DNA of 64,000 nt. Source: UBA1181 sp963654355. Its GTDB lineage: Bacteria > Bacteroidota > Bacteroidia > Bacteroidales > Paludibacteraceae. Below the pieces are notes generated by a model that made no database searches, was not told the DNA's origin, and worked only from the letters and a program-made list of their open reading frames with translations. Shown piece after piece: positions 35,136-43,277 of the stretch (within the stretch, counting starts at the first letter, position 1; every line of letters begins with the position of its first letter). The position numbers and the translations under genes are program-made. The stretch covers positions 13,336-77,335 of the forward strand of contig CAVKBM010000004.1 of assembly GCA_963654355.1 (NCBI GenBank). Direction: 5' to 3'.

Positions 35136-36083
35136 ATGGAACAAATCATTGACCCTATACCGACAGACCTCATAGAAGCCGAGTTGACACGCAACCTCTT
35201 CCTGCGTACAACGAACAAGGCAAACAATCAGATTTTCATCACAAACGCACACAATGCGCCTAACACGATGAGAGAGATTGGACGTCTGCGAGAAATCTCA
35301 TTTCGAGCCTCGGGTGGCGGTGCAGGTGTGGCTTGCGACCTCGACGAATACGACACAATGGAGAGTCCCTATCACCAACTGATTGTCTGGAATCCAGAAG
35401 CCAAAGAGATCATCGGTGGCTACCGCTATTTGCACGGTTGCGAGGCAAAATTTGACGAAAACGGTCAGCCTCGTCTCACCTCCTCTCATCTCTATCATTA
35501 CTCAGAAAAATTCATCAAAGAGTATCTTCCCTACACGATTGAATTAGGCCGTTCGTTCGTCCGCCCAGAATACCAATCGTCGAAGATGGGTGCGAAGAGC
35601 CTCTATGCATTAGACAATCTTTGGGATGGCTTAGGAGCATTGACGTTGACCATTCCAAACTCTAAATATTTCTTTGGAAAAGCCACCATCTACCCTTCGT
35701 TCAACGAGAACGCAAGAAACTGCATCTTTGCCTTCCTCCACAAATATTTTGAGGACAAAGACAAATTGGTGACACCTCACCACCCACTCAACTTAGATGG
35801 AAACATTCAAAAATTTTCATCATTGTTAGCAGGAAACAGTTTCAAGGAGGACTATACCATCTTGAAGAGTTATGTGAAAGAGTCGGGACAAAACATTCCG
35901 CCGCTCATCAACGCCTATATGACACTTTCGCCAACACTGCGCACCTTTGGCTCTTGTATCAACGATGAGTTTAGCGACGTGATAGAAACAGGTTTGATGA
36001 TCACGATAGAGGAAATTTTCGAGCAGAAGAGGCTTCGTCATGTCGACACTTTCCTCAAAGAGGAGCGAGGCAGCGGACTATAG
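35136..36083 (+). CDS. glsB: Glycine N-acyltransferase GlsB (OlsB-like GNAT family)
   Basis: This 315-residue protein of the OlsB/hemolysin-like GNAT family includes RLREISFRASGGGAGV, IGGYRYLHG and ELGRSFVRPEYQ, typical of N-acyl amino-acid lipid synthases. The ATG at 35136 is chosen over a TTG that directly follows the glsA stop. It is expected to transfer a 3-hydroxyacyl chain from ACP to the amino group of glycine, the first step before GlsA. Such lipids are abundant in Bacteroides and matter for stress survival. Confidence 0.8.
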   Translation: MEQIIDPIPTDLIEAELTRNLFLRTTNKANNQIFITNAHNAPNTMREIGRLREISFRASGGGAGVACDLDEYDTMESPYHQLIVWNPEAKEIIGGYRYLHGCEAKFDENGQPRLTSSHLYHYSEKFIKEYLPYTIELGRSFVRPEYQSSKMGAKSLYALDNLWDGLGALTLTIPNSKYFFGKATIYPSFNENARNCIFAFLHKYFEDKDKLVTPHHPLNLDGNIQKFSSLLAGNSFKEDYTILKSYVKESGQNIPPLINAYMTLSPTLRTFGSCINDEFSDVIETGLMITIEEIFEQKRLRHVDTFLKEERGSGL

Positions 36084-36124
36084 AATTACGACATGAGGCA
36101 CCAACAGGTTACAGGAAAGAAATG

Positions 36125-36155
36125 TTGCGTATCTTATAGAAATTCCTTAAATTTG
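36125..36155 (+). promoter_or_regulatory. Promoter of tRNA-Arg
   Basis: TTG (36125-36127) and TAAATTTG (36148-36155) are spaced by 20 bp, a full Bacteroidetes promoter, about 45 bp ahead of the tRNA. Confidence 0.7.
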
Positions 36156-36200
36156 CACCGCTGAAAAAGAAAGACTATTAATAAGATAGATTTGAAATTT

Positions 36201-36272
36201 GGTTGCGTAGTTCAATGGATAGAATACGGGTTTCCTAAACCTTAGATCCGGGTTCGATTCCCGGCGCGACTA
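36201..36272 (+). tRNA. tRNA-Arg (anticodon CCT)
   Basis: A full cloverleaf can be drawn. The acceptor stem is GGTTGCG with CGCGACT, the D stem GTTC/GAAT, the anticodon loop TTCCTAA and the T arm CCGGG-TTCGATT-CCCGG. The anticodon CCT reads AGG. The CCA end is not encoded. Several stem pairs are G-U. Confidence 0.93.
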
Positions 36273-36273
36273 C

Positions 36274-36307
36274 AAAGCGAAAGTCTGTTACCAGACTATC
36301 GCTTTTT
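36274..36307 (+). terminator. Intrinsic terminator after tRNA-Arg
   Basis: AAAGCGA-A-AGTCTG pairs with CAGACT-A-TCGCTTT around a TTAC loop, ending in TTTTT. It begins two bases after the tRNA. Confidence 0.9.
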
Positions 36308-36329
36308 CCCTTCTATTTGTAGCATATCA

Positions 36330-37130
36330 TCAATAATACTCTATCGTACGAGTTGTAATCACAGGATAATCACCACCTGCTTCTGTAGTATAGCTTCTCT
36401 CTTCAATCCAATTGCCATATCTATCGCAGATATACGTTATGGAATCATGCCCATTAACTATTTTAACAAGCGGATTTCCCTCAACATCTTCGGCGTAGAA
36501 ATACAAACTACGAGAGCGTTCATTACCATAACGACTTACAACATAATCGACCTTATTATCTGCTCTTCTTTGAATACTATGCAAGTCGCGTCCAAGGGTT
36601 TCGTAACTTATCAACTCTCCCTCTTCATTAAACCTATACTTATAAATTGTCGTATCTCTGCCATACATACATTCAAAAAAATTTTTCATTATAACATAGT
36701 CCTCATAATATTCAAATTCTTGTAACGAATACCTATCCTCTGACTCAGGATCAATTCCTTTTCTACTTGCCACACGTCCTTTGGAATCAAAGATATAGTT
36801 GACATACTTAAAATCATAATCTCTCTTCAAGTAGCCGTTTCTGTCAAATTCTACTACATAGTCAGTACCATATTCATCTTGTCGATATTCCAGGCTCTTA
36901 ATGTTTCCTTTTAAATCAAGCCTAACTTTTAAATCATTAAACACGTAACCTGTTTTCGTCTTCGTACTTTCATATTGATTTTGAACTGATTCCACATTTT
37001 CTGTCGCAGTCCGCAATCCTGAATTACAATCACTTGTTTGATAACTATATTCGCCATTAGCCCCTCCAGAGCCACATGAAGCGAATAATGCCAACAATGG
37101 AAGCATGTAAAAAAGTTTTTTCATTTTCAT
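36330..37130 (-). CDS. Lipoprotein of unknown function
   Basis: The 266-residue protein has a lipoprotein signal ending LFASC (Cys at about 19). The mature part is rich in short beta segments of the type YxFDxxGRVxxR (NYIFDSKGRVASRKG, EFDRNGYLKRDYD, YRFNEEGELISYE, YICDRYGNWIEE), which recall YD/RHS-like repeats common in Bacteroidetes surface lipoproteins. No enzymatic motif is visible. It stands alone, converging with the tRNA-Arg unit. Confidence 0.8.
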   Translation of the reverse strand: MKMKKLFYMLPLLALFASCGSGGANGEYSYQTSDCNSGLRTATENVESVQNQYESTKTKTGYVFNDLKVRLDLKGNIKSLEYRQDEYGTDYVVEFDRNGYLKRDYDFKYVNYIFDSKGRVASRKGIDPESEDRYSLQEFEYYEDYVIMKNFFECMYGRDTTIYKYRFNEEGELISYETLGRDLHSIQRRADNKVDYVVSRYGNERSRSLYFYAEDVEGNPLVKIVNGHDSITYICDRYGNWIEERSYTTEAGGDYPVITTRTIEYY

Positions 37131-37464
37131 AAATTACCACATTTTATATTTTGAAAGTTAACATATTTTTTGCTTTTTTCTCATTTATGTGTCATCTAAT
37201 CTCCGCCAAAAATCAGTTTTGCAACTCTTTTGTTTCCCTTTACAAAAAAGCGTCTTTATTTTTGACATAATCGCATTATTTATACGGTACACCACTCCTA
37301 TCTCTTTAGTACCCGACTCCCTTACTGAAGATATCTTTATTGGTGTCGTCGTAGACTTTCATCTCGTCAATCGTCATTTAGTCCTGTATCAGAGTTCTCA
37401 TTTTATCCGTACAGACAACCATGGTTGGTCAAGTAAGTAGCTTTATAGGATTGAATTTACTCGA
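37131..37464. other. Intergenic region without a supported gene
   Basis: This AT-rich stretch lies between the divergent lipoprotein and ptuA genes. An 83-codon plus-strand frame (37189-37440) is present but has no family resemblance, signal or start context that supports it. I see no repeats or tRNA. Confidence 0.4.
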
Positions 37465-37496
37465 TTGTATTTTTCAACACGTTTTTATTAATTTTG
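37465..37496 (+). promoter_or_regulatory. Promoter of the ptuAB-like operon
   Basis: TTG (37465-37467), a 21-bp spacer and TAATTTTG (37489-37496) match the Bacteroidetes consensus, 33 bp before the ATG of the ATPase gene. Confidence 0.75.
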
Positions 37497-37529
37497 CCAT
37501 TAATGTAATAAAGGCTTAAAGTTTCTACA

Positions 37530-38783
37530 ATGAGGATAAATCATATAGACTTAAAGAATTTTAAATGTTTTGAGCATTTAGAAATGAACTTTCACCCGAT
37601 AGTGAATCTCATTGTGGGTGTCAATGGAACTGGTAAATCATCAGTTTTAGAAGGACTTAGAGTACTTTTAGGCTCTCTCTTTTTAAACGTAGACAAATAC
37701 AAAGATAAAATTTTCTGTCCTGGAATCAGTGACGATGATGTCAGATTGTCCCATCTTGAACAACAATACCCTGTTACCATCCATGCAGATGCAGACATAC
37801 AAAACTTTGACTGTGGCAACGAAACTTTGGTTGTATCGTGGGAGCGTTCTTTGGAGACAAGAAACGGAAGTACGCGACATGCCAAAGCTAAAGACATGAA
37901 AGCGTTGTCTTTATCTATGCAACATGCGATCCGCGAAGGGAAAAAGACAGACATACCATTGGTTGCTTACTACTCAACCGATCGATTTAAGAAAGAGAAA
38001 AGAGATATTGCAATAGAGCCAGAAGGAAGTAGGCTGAGAGGCTATTATAACGCATTAGACCCACTAACCAATATAAAATTTTTCCTCGACCTTTATTTTA
38101 CTGAAACAATAGCTTCTTTGCAACAAGGCACGTCCTCCCCTTTGTTGCAGTTAGTTAATGAGTCAGTACAAAAATGCTTAGATTGCGACTCTATCTTGTT
38201 TGACATTAGAAAAAATGAGCTGATGTACACTATCAAAAAATCACACGAACAAATGCCATTTCACTTGTTATCGGATGGAGTAAGATGTATGTTGGCTCTT
38301 GTCATGGACATTGCATTCAGATGTTATCTTTTGAACCCTCATTTGAAAGAAAAAGCTGCTAAAGAGACTAATGGAGTGGTGTTAATCGATGAAATAGACC
38401 TACATCTTCATCCATCGTGGCAAAAACACGTTATAAACGATTTATGTCAAGCATTCCCTCATATTCAATTCATCATTACGACCCATGCTCCATTGGTTAT
38501 CAGTTCTTTAAAGGATGGAAGAATATTCTCCATAGTTGACAATCAAACTTTTGATTTCGGTTTACAAACAGGAAGAGATGCCAATTTTATTCTTAACGAG
38601 ATGGGCGTTGAGGAAATGGACGAAAACACGAAAAAGGCACTTCAAAAATATTATCTTTTAATAGAAGACGGCAAAGGAAGAACTGAGGGAGCTTTGTCTT
38701 TAAGAAATAAATTAGAGAGTCTTTTAGGGAAAGAAAACGCCGAACTAAAAAAGGCAAACATCATGTTGAACTTTTTCGATTAG
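37530..38783 (+). CDS. ptuA: AAA family ATPase, Septu PtuA-like
   Basis: This 417-residue RecF/SMC-type ATPase has Walker A GVNGTGKSS (31-39), an ABC-like signature HLLSDGVRCML, Walker B GVVLIDEIDLHLHP and the H-loop TTHAPLV. It starts with the usual INHIDLKNFKCFEHLEMNF. The next gene, four bases away, encodes an HNH protein of the PtuB type, so the two form a Septu-like anti-phage pair; in known Septu, PtuA forms a ring that controls PtuB. No reverse transcriptase or ncRNA of the retron type is adjacent, so I favour stand-alone Septu over a retron module. Confidence 0.8.
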   Translation: MRINHIDLKNFKCFEHLEMNFHPIVNLIVGVNGTGKSSVLEGLRVLLGSLFLNVDKYKDKIFCPGISDDDVRLSHLEQQYPVTIHADADIQNFDCGNETLVVSWERSLETRNGSTRHAKAKDMKALSLSMQHAIREGKKTDIPLVAYYSTDRFKKEKRDIAIEPEGSRLRGYYNALDPLTNIKFFLDLYFTETIASLQQGTSSPLLQLVNESVQKCLDCDSILFDIRKNELMYTIKKSHEQMPFHLLSDGVRCMLALVMDIAFRCYLLNPHLKEKAAKETNGVVLIDEIDLHLHPSWQKHVINDLCQAFPHIQFIITTHAPLVISSLKDGRIFSIVDNQTFDFGLQTGRDANFILNEMGVEEMDENTKKALQKYYLLIEDGKGRTEGALSLRNKLESLLGKENAELKKANIMLNFFD

Positions 38784-38787
38784 GCGT

Positions 38788-39165
38788 ATGAGGTATATTG
38801 ACAAGGGAGAAGAGCCATCGTTTATGAAACAATGGAAAGAAGAGCAACAAAGAGTGAATCTGCCATTGACCTATAGCGACTTTCGAGACAAATCAAAACT
38901 CAATGATGTATTGAGAACCGTTCAACATGGAATATGCTGTTATTGCGAAAAGACAATAGACCATTTCCAAGGTAATTTAGTTACAGGGGCACACAATGAA
39001 CATCTAATTCCAGAGAAAGGTTCATACGGAGTGTTTAATAAGCAAATGGATTACGAAAACATCTATGCTTGTTGTATCGCAAGTAAGGGTAAAGAAAAAA
39101 GAAAGACCCACTGCGACGAACACAAAGCAGACCAAAATTTTTGGATCTATATATTTTCTTCTTGA
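38788..39165 (+). CDS. ptuB: HNH nuclease, Septu PtuB-like, shortened
   Basis: This 125-residue protein includes the start of the PtuB/TIGR02646 family: ICCYCEKTI, then AHNEHLIPEKGS and CCIASKGKEKRKTHCDEHKADQ, holding the HNH and zinc-type Cys residues. Family members are usually about 200-250 residues. Here the frame ends right after the CDEHKADQ segment, so the C-terminal half is missing, with a strong hairpin 40 bases beyond. The catalytic core may still be active, but the gene looks truncated. It follows ptuA by four bases. Confidence 0.75.
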   Translation: MRYIDKGEEPSFMKQWKEEQQRVNLPLTYSDFRDKSKLNDVLRTVQHGICCYCEKTIDHFQGNLVTGAHNEHLIPEKGSYGVFNKQMDYENIYACCIASKGKEKRKTHCDEHKADQNFWIYIFSS

Positions 39166-39202
39166 GGAAGAGGCTTCACTGACATTTATAGCAGACTACA
39201 TA

Positions 39203-39241
39203 GAAGAACGCAAGACCCCAATGATTGGTCTTGCGTTCTTC
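39203..39241. terminator. Strong hairpin between converging ptuB and protease genes
   Basis: A perfect 15-bp stem GAAGAACGCAAGACC/GGTCTTGCGTTCTTC has a nine-base loop. U tracts are poor on both sides, but its place between converging genes suits a shared terminator. Confidence 0.6.
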
Positions 39242-39253
39242 TATTTCAAACAC

Positions 39254-40021
39254 TTATTTTAGACACCCCTTTACCGCCTCAATGCTCCAAGCATAGTTCA
39301 AATTGGCTTGTGAACCTTCTGCAAACGTGCCTGAGGTGATTCCAACCACCTCTCCATATTCGTTGAGGAGTGCCCCCCCACTACTTCCATGGTCTATCTG
39401 CGCACTGATTTGCATCAAGTGTTGACTGCGCCACTGAGACACCTCTCCTGATGAAAACGTGTTCTCCAATCCCTGCGGACTCCCTATGGCATAAACACGA
39501 TCTCCTATGTTAGGTCTACGCTCGGCAACTGGGATATAATTGTTGGTTCTGATATCTTTCACTCTAAAGATGATGAAATCCTCGTCTTCATCCCTATGAA
39601 GCAGCTCAGAGATTTCGTAAAAATTCTCATCGTCTCCTGGTAATTTCACAATCCACGCGCCCAAAACAGAACCATCAAAAACATGGTAATTGCTCACAGC
39701 CAAACCATTCGGACCAACAAAAAATCCTGAGCCTTGACATATTCCCCTACCGTCGGAGGTGTAAATCATAAACACGGCGTCGTTATATGTACGGAAAATC
39801 TCCGCACCTGTTAAGACTTCGCCATTCGATTTTCTCTTCTTTGACGAATATTTCGACGAACGCTCTGTGTTGCAGTAATCACGGCTTTCCTCAGTTCTCT
39901 CCTGTACTTGAGAAGTCCGTACTGACTCGCGTTCATTTTTCTTATGCCCCGACTTGTGCGCACAAGAACAAAAACACAGCACCATAAACAGCAGAATATG
40001 CCAAACTCTAATTTTTCTCAT
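39254..40021 (-). CDS. Trypsin-like (HtrA/DegP-type) serine protease lipoprotein
   Basis: The 255-residue protein has a lipoprotein signal ending CFCSC (Cys at about 20), then a charged linker. The protease domain (about 75-255) shows the catalytic triad: His in SNYHVFDGS, Asp in RDEDEDFIIFRV and Ser in DHGSSGGALLNEYGEVVG. No PDZ domain follows. It is the last gene of the eight-gene motor/cytoskeleton operon; its start overlaps the MotB-like stop by 14 bases, so it belongs to that transcript. It may process a substrate after the machine is triggered; this is inference. Confidence 0.88.
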   Translation of the reverse strand: MRKIRVWHILLFMVLCFCSCAHKSGHKKNERESVRTSQVQERTEESRDYCNTERSSKYSSKKRKSNGEVLTGAEIFRTYNDAVFMIYTSDGRGICQGSGFFVGPNGLAVSNYHVFDGSVLGAWIVKLPGDDENFYEISELLHRDEDEDFIIFRVKDIRTNNYIPVAERRPNIGDRVYAIGSPQGLENTFSSGEVSQWRSQHLMQISAQIDHGSSGGALLNEYGEVVGITSGTFAEGSQANLNYAWSIEAVKGCLK

Positions 40022-40679
40022 CGCCTCTCATAATGTTTTTAGGAATGATGTATATCAAGAATCGTTGGTTCTTTTCTTCTTGAAATTTATCTCGCATAGA
40101 ATTGATGTTCAAGCGACCGTCTCCACTGCCTGCAATCTGAATCTCGCAATTTTCAACCTTATTAGATATAATCAGAGGGTCCAAATTATCATTCCAAAAC
40201 TTTTTAAATTTCGGTAGCCAATAGATCATCAAGTTTTTGGCACGATCAAAACTCAACTGATAGTTTTGGTGCATATAGTTCTGCGAGTTCTTTGATGCTT
40301 GTCCCTCAATAATCAACAGATACTTGTTCTCTTTATGACGATTTAAAAATGAAACGACTTCATCTCCTGCCCTGCTCAACTCGTTCTTACACTCGTCCGA
40401 CAAATAGTCAAAACTTGTTTGTCCTACAGGGAAGAAAACGTCAACTTTCAAGGCAAACTTCTCGTATTCAGCGTTGTACTCAAAGTATCCGTCCTTACGT
40501 TCCAACTCTTTGGTTGAGTTCTGAATGGTTTTGATTTTGTTCAACTCATCCTGTGTAGCCCTCATTCGTTGGTTCAGCAATACGACAGTCAAGATGAACA
40601 ACGTCAGCATGATAAAGAAGAGGCTCGTCATCAAGTCGGAGTAACTCGTCCAAAAGTATGATTCTTTCTTTTTTGCCAT
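40008..40679 (-). CDS. MotB/OmpA-like motor stator protein (ZorB-like)
   Basis: The 223-residue protein has a short N-terminus, one transmembrane helix (about 13-35) beginning WTSYSDLMTSLFFIMLTLF and an OmpA-like C-terminal domain (LLIIEGQASK, then YQLSFDRAKNLMIYWL). The Asp in YSDLM is placed as the ion-carrying Asp of MotB (YADFMT), so ion flow through a MotA/B-type unit is expected. The partner gene five bases upstream is MotA-like. ZorB of the Zorya defence system shares this design, but no ZorC, ZorD or ZorE is adjacent. Confidence 0.85.
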   Translation of the reverse strand: MAKKKESYFWTSYSDLMTSLFFIMLTLFILTVVLLNQRMRATQDELNKIKTIQNSTKELERKDGYFEYNAEYEKFALKVDVFFPVGQTSFDYLSDECKNELSRAGDEVVSFLNRHKENKYLLIIEGQASKNSQNYMHQNYQLSFDRAKNLMIYWLPKFKKFWNDNLDPLIISNKVENCEIQIAGSGDGRLNINSMRDKFQEEKNQRFLIYIIPKNIMRGDEKN

Positions 40680-40684
40680 AGATG

Positions 40685-42439
40685 TTACTCTTGTTGAGAA
40701 TTGGAAGACTCGGTTTTAATTTGCTCAGGAATTTCTGCTATTTTCTGATTCATCTTCCATGTGTTATAACTGCTAAACGCACAAGAGAAAGTTATAACAA
40801 TGAGAACAGCGAGAACACCATATTTTAACCAAGATGGGAATGTCTGAGATTCAGGTGCAGGAATATTTCCCCCATTTTTGATCAACTCATTTACTTGTTT
40901 TTGTGCCTTCGTTTGACTCTCATTAACAGAGTTCACAAGTTTGGTGTTCGAGGCTTCAACTTTTTCAATGATTCTCTTATTCGACTCCTCAATCTTCGCA
41001 AGCAGTTTTGCAATTTCTCCTGGTAAATCTTTCAGTCCATTGATAGCGACAACAGCCTCAGGCAACTGCTTAAACTGATCTTGAAGACCATTGATGATTT
41101 CTTCATTAGCCTTTTTAAGGATTTGTTGCTGTTCTTCTATAGCTTCCTTGAATGTTTTAGTACGCTCCGCGGATATCTTGTTCAATTCCTTAGATTCATA
41201 CCGCATGTGATCTTGCAGTTGCCTTATTGCTTCGGTGGAAGTTTTGTCCATTTTTCCAACTTCAGAAGCAATCCTTTCATTCCGAGCCCTGATAGAATTA
41301 CGTTCATCTCGAAAGAAAGCCATAATCTCTTCCAGCGCCTTCACTCTATTTTCCTCTGCAGCCAACTTTGTCACAAAACTTTCAACACTATTCGTAATTT
41401 TCGCAACAAAGACTTCCATATCAGTCGTCAACTGCTCTACCTTCTGCAAATATTTGTTGAACGTTTTTATTCGGTCTGCACTATTTGCGAGCTCTTCAGT
41501 TGCAGTTTTATTCGCCTCTGACATCACAACCGCTTGATCGCTAATCTTCTCAACAGTATGAGCCAAATCCTTTTGTTTGTCTATCATTTTTTGAACATCA
41601 ACAAGAGAACTTGTAACGACCTCACTCTGATGAGCGAAAGACTTATTAAACTCTTGGAATTGCTGTTTGAAAGACTTGTTAAAATCGCCTAAAGAGTTGG
41701 CAATTCGATTGATAGCCTCAACATCTGTCGTGTCTACCTTTGACAACAAATTTTGTTGCAACCAAGCCAACAATTTATTCTTTTTACCCTCGTTAGATAA
41801 CTTGCACCCTTTAAAAATCCATGTTAACAAAGTCGTGCAAAGCAAACCAACAAAAGAACACTTCATCGCATTTCCCACACTACTCAACAATGAAGTGATT
41901 CCAACTGAAGCGTCCGCACCAGAGCCAGCAGCCGCAGAGATTAAGACAGAAAAATCACCAGAATCTAATAATGACATCACGCCAACCACGACACCTAACA
42001 TTGTTCCTGCCAATCCCATATATAATGGCATTGGAATCTGCGTTTGGATATCCTCCTCTATCGCACTACAGTTTCCGTCAACAGTATCTTTGATTAATTG
42101 GAAATCAACGACATCATTTGTTTGAACATAGTTGTTTATAGAATTTTTAATCGTTTTGAAATAATTATTTCCATTATCTCCAGAAGCTACTTCAAAGTAA
42201 GGTTTATCTTTTACTCCATTTTTTCCTTCAGTAGTTCGATAATTAAGTTTATACTCAAACGATTTCTTGCGAATCCCGATTTTGTCCAAAATTCCTCCTA
42301 TAAACCCATTGCAGAAAATTTGCCAAAAACCTCCTCCAAAGATCTTACTGAATCCTACAATTCTTATGAATGTGCTAAAGAACGATAGTACTTGTAACAC
42401 ATATATCAATATAACAACATATTTCTCTATATTTTCCAT
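40685..42439 (-). CDS. MotA/TolQ-like protein with long coiled-coil tail (ZorA-like)
   Basis: The 584-residue protein has a first membrane helix at about 6-28. A MotA/ExbB-type core follows, with IPMPLYMGLAGTMLGVVVGV (about 136-155) and a further helix near 195-215. A long coiled coil (about 230-530) with repeated LEEIMAFFRDERN-like heptads comes next, then another transmembrane segment near 540-560 (YGVLAVLIVITFSCAF). It is followed by the MotB-like gene. ZorA also has a long tail, which reaches into the cytoplasm; here the tail ends in an extra membrane helix, so it could loop back to the membrane. Together with its partner it should form an ion-driven rotary or conformational motor. Confidence 0.8.
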   Translation of the reverse strand: MENIEKYVVILIYVLQVLSFFSTFIRIVGFSKIFGGGFWQIFCNGFIGGILDKIGIRKKSFEYKLNYRTTEGKNGVKDKPYFEVASGDNGNNYFKTIKNSINNYVQTNDVVDFQLIKDTVDGNCSAIEEDIQTQIPMPLYMGLAGTMLGVVVGVMSLLDSGDFSVLISAAAGSGADASVGITSLLSSVGNAMKCSFVGLLCTTLLTWIFKGCKLSNEGKKNKLLAWLQQNLLSKVDTTDVEAINRIANSLGDFNKSFKQQFQEFNKSFAHQSEVVTSSLVDVQKMIDKQKDLAHTVEKISDQAVVMSEANKTATEELANSADRIKTFNKYLQKVEQLTTDMEVFVAKITNSVESFVTKLAAEENRVKALEEIMAFFRDERNSIRARNERIASEVGKMDKTSTEAIRQLQDHMRYESKELNKISAERTKTFKEAIEEQQQILKKANEEIINGLQDQFKQLPEAVVAINGLKDLPGEIAKLLAKIEESNKRIIEKVEASNTKLVNSVNESQTKAQKQVNELIKNGGNIPAPESQTFPSWLKYGVLAVLIVITFSCAFSSYNTWKMNQKIAEIPEQIKTESSNSQQE

Positions 42440-42440
42440 A

Positions 42441-43277
42441 TCACTTCTTATATCTTATCTTCGCTTTCTCTATGATTTTCCAATATTTTTCATCATCAGA
42501 ACCCCTCTCTTCCACAACACCTTTCTCAACTGTTTCAAAGTCTGTTGCCTCTTTTTTCTCTACAATTCCTACTTGTTGGACAGAATCATCAGTGGAATTC
42601 GACTTTACACGTTCCAAGTTATAAATGGTAAACTTGAAATTTTTTCCACCATTTTTCTCGGCTACATATGCACCATTTTCTGATTCCATTGAAATAGAAT
42701 TAAAGGAGCCCGAATCATCTATTTCATATGGGAAATAATACTTTATAACAGACTCAGGAACCGAAAGGGTCTTTTTTTCATCTTCTTGTATATCGTCATC
42801 AACATTTTTCGAAAGATTAGCATTGGACTCATCTTCCGAAAGGCCATTCATTTTCAGATTTTTAAGTTGTGTTTTTAGACCTTCATTTTCAGATTTTAAT
42901 TTTTCAAGTTGCTTGCGTAAATTTTGATTTTCATTCTGTAATTTTTCTATTTCCTCACAGGGCTTTTTATATTGTTTTTTCCCATTATGTCTGCCCTTTG
43001 CGTTTCTTTCTTTTTGAACATACGACCCTTTTCCATTAGAAGAACAATCCTTATTAGGATTCTCCCAATTATTACACACCGAATTATCAGATTTCGGCAT
43101 ATGTTCATCATTATTTTCTTCCAAAGATTCATCAGAAGTCTCTATAACAGAGACTTCTGATTTCTTCTCGTCTGAACTGATTGACACTTGGAATTCTGTT
43201 TCACTTTTGGAATCACACAAACTTTTACCCAATACTATCAACCATTCTCCTATTTTATTTGCATATTTTCTCATCAC
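42441..43277 (-). CDS. Coiled-coil protein of unknown function in the motor operon
   Basis: The 278-residue hydrophilic protein has no signal peptide. An acidic and low-complexity N-terminal half (about 25-100) precedes a short coiled coil (KPCEEIEKLQNENQNLRKQ, LEKLKSENEGLK) near 105-145. A C-terminal globular segment carries VIKYYFPYEIDDSGSF, the best candidate for a conserved motif. Its start overlaps the stop of the Hsp70-like gene by four bases, and the MotA-like gene begins one base after it. It may link the ATPase to the motor; no family is recognised. Confidence 0.75.
   Translation of the reverse strand: MMRKYANKIGEWLIVLGKSLCDSKSETEFQVSISSDEKKSEVSVIETSDESLEENNDEHMPKSDNSVCNNWENPNKDCSSNGKGSYVQKERNAKGRHNGKKQYKKPCEEIEKLQNENQNLRKQLEKLKSENEGLKTQLKNLKMNGLSEDESNANLSKNVDDDIQEDEKKTLSVPESVIKYYFPYEIDDSGSFNSISMESENGAYVAEKNGGKNFKFTIYNLERVKSNSTDDSVQQVGIVEKKEATDFETVEKGVVEERGSDDEKYWKIIEKAKIRYKK

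Noticed and set aside
37189..37440. 83-codon frame between the lipoprotein and ptuA genes
   Set aside because: No signal peptide, family resemblance or upstream start context; the composition is like the surrounding AT-rich intergenic DNA.
37530..39165. Retron with PtuAB effectors
   Set aside because: No reverse transcriptase gene and no msr/msd-like RNA lies next to the pair.
39254..42439. Canonical Zorya system
   Set aside because: ZorA- and ZorB-like proteins are present, but no ZorC, ZorD or ZorE, and the rest of the operon is unrelated to Zorya.
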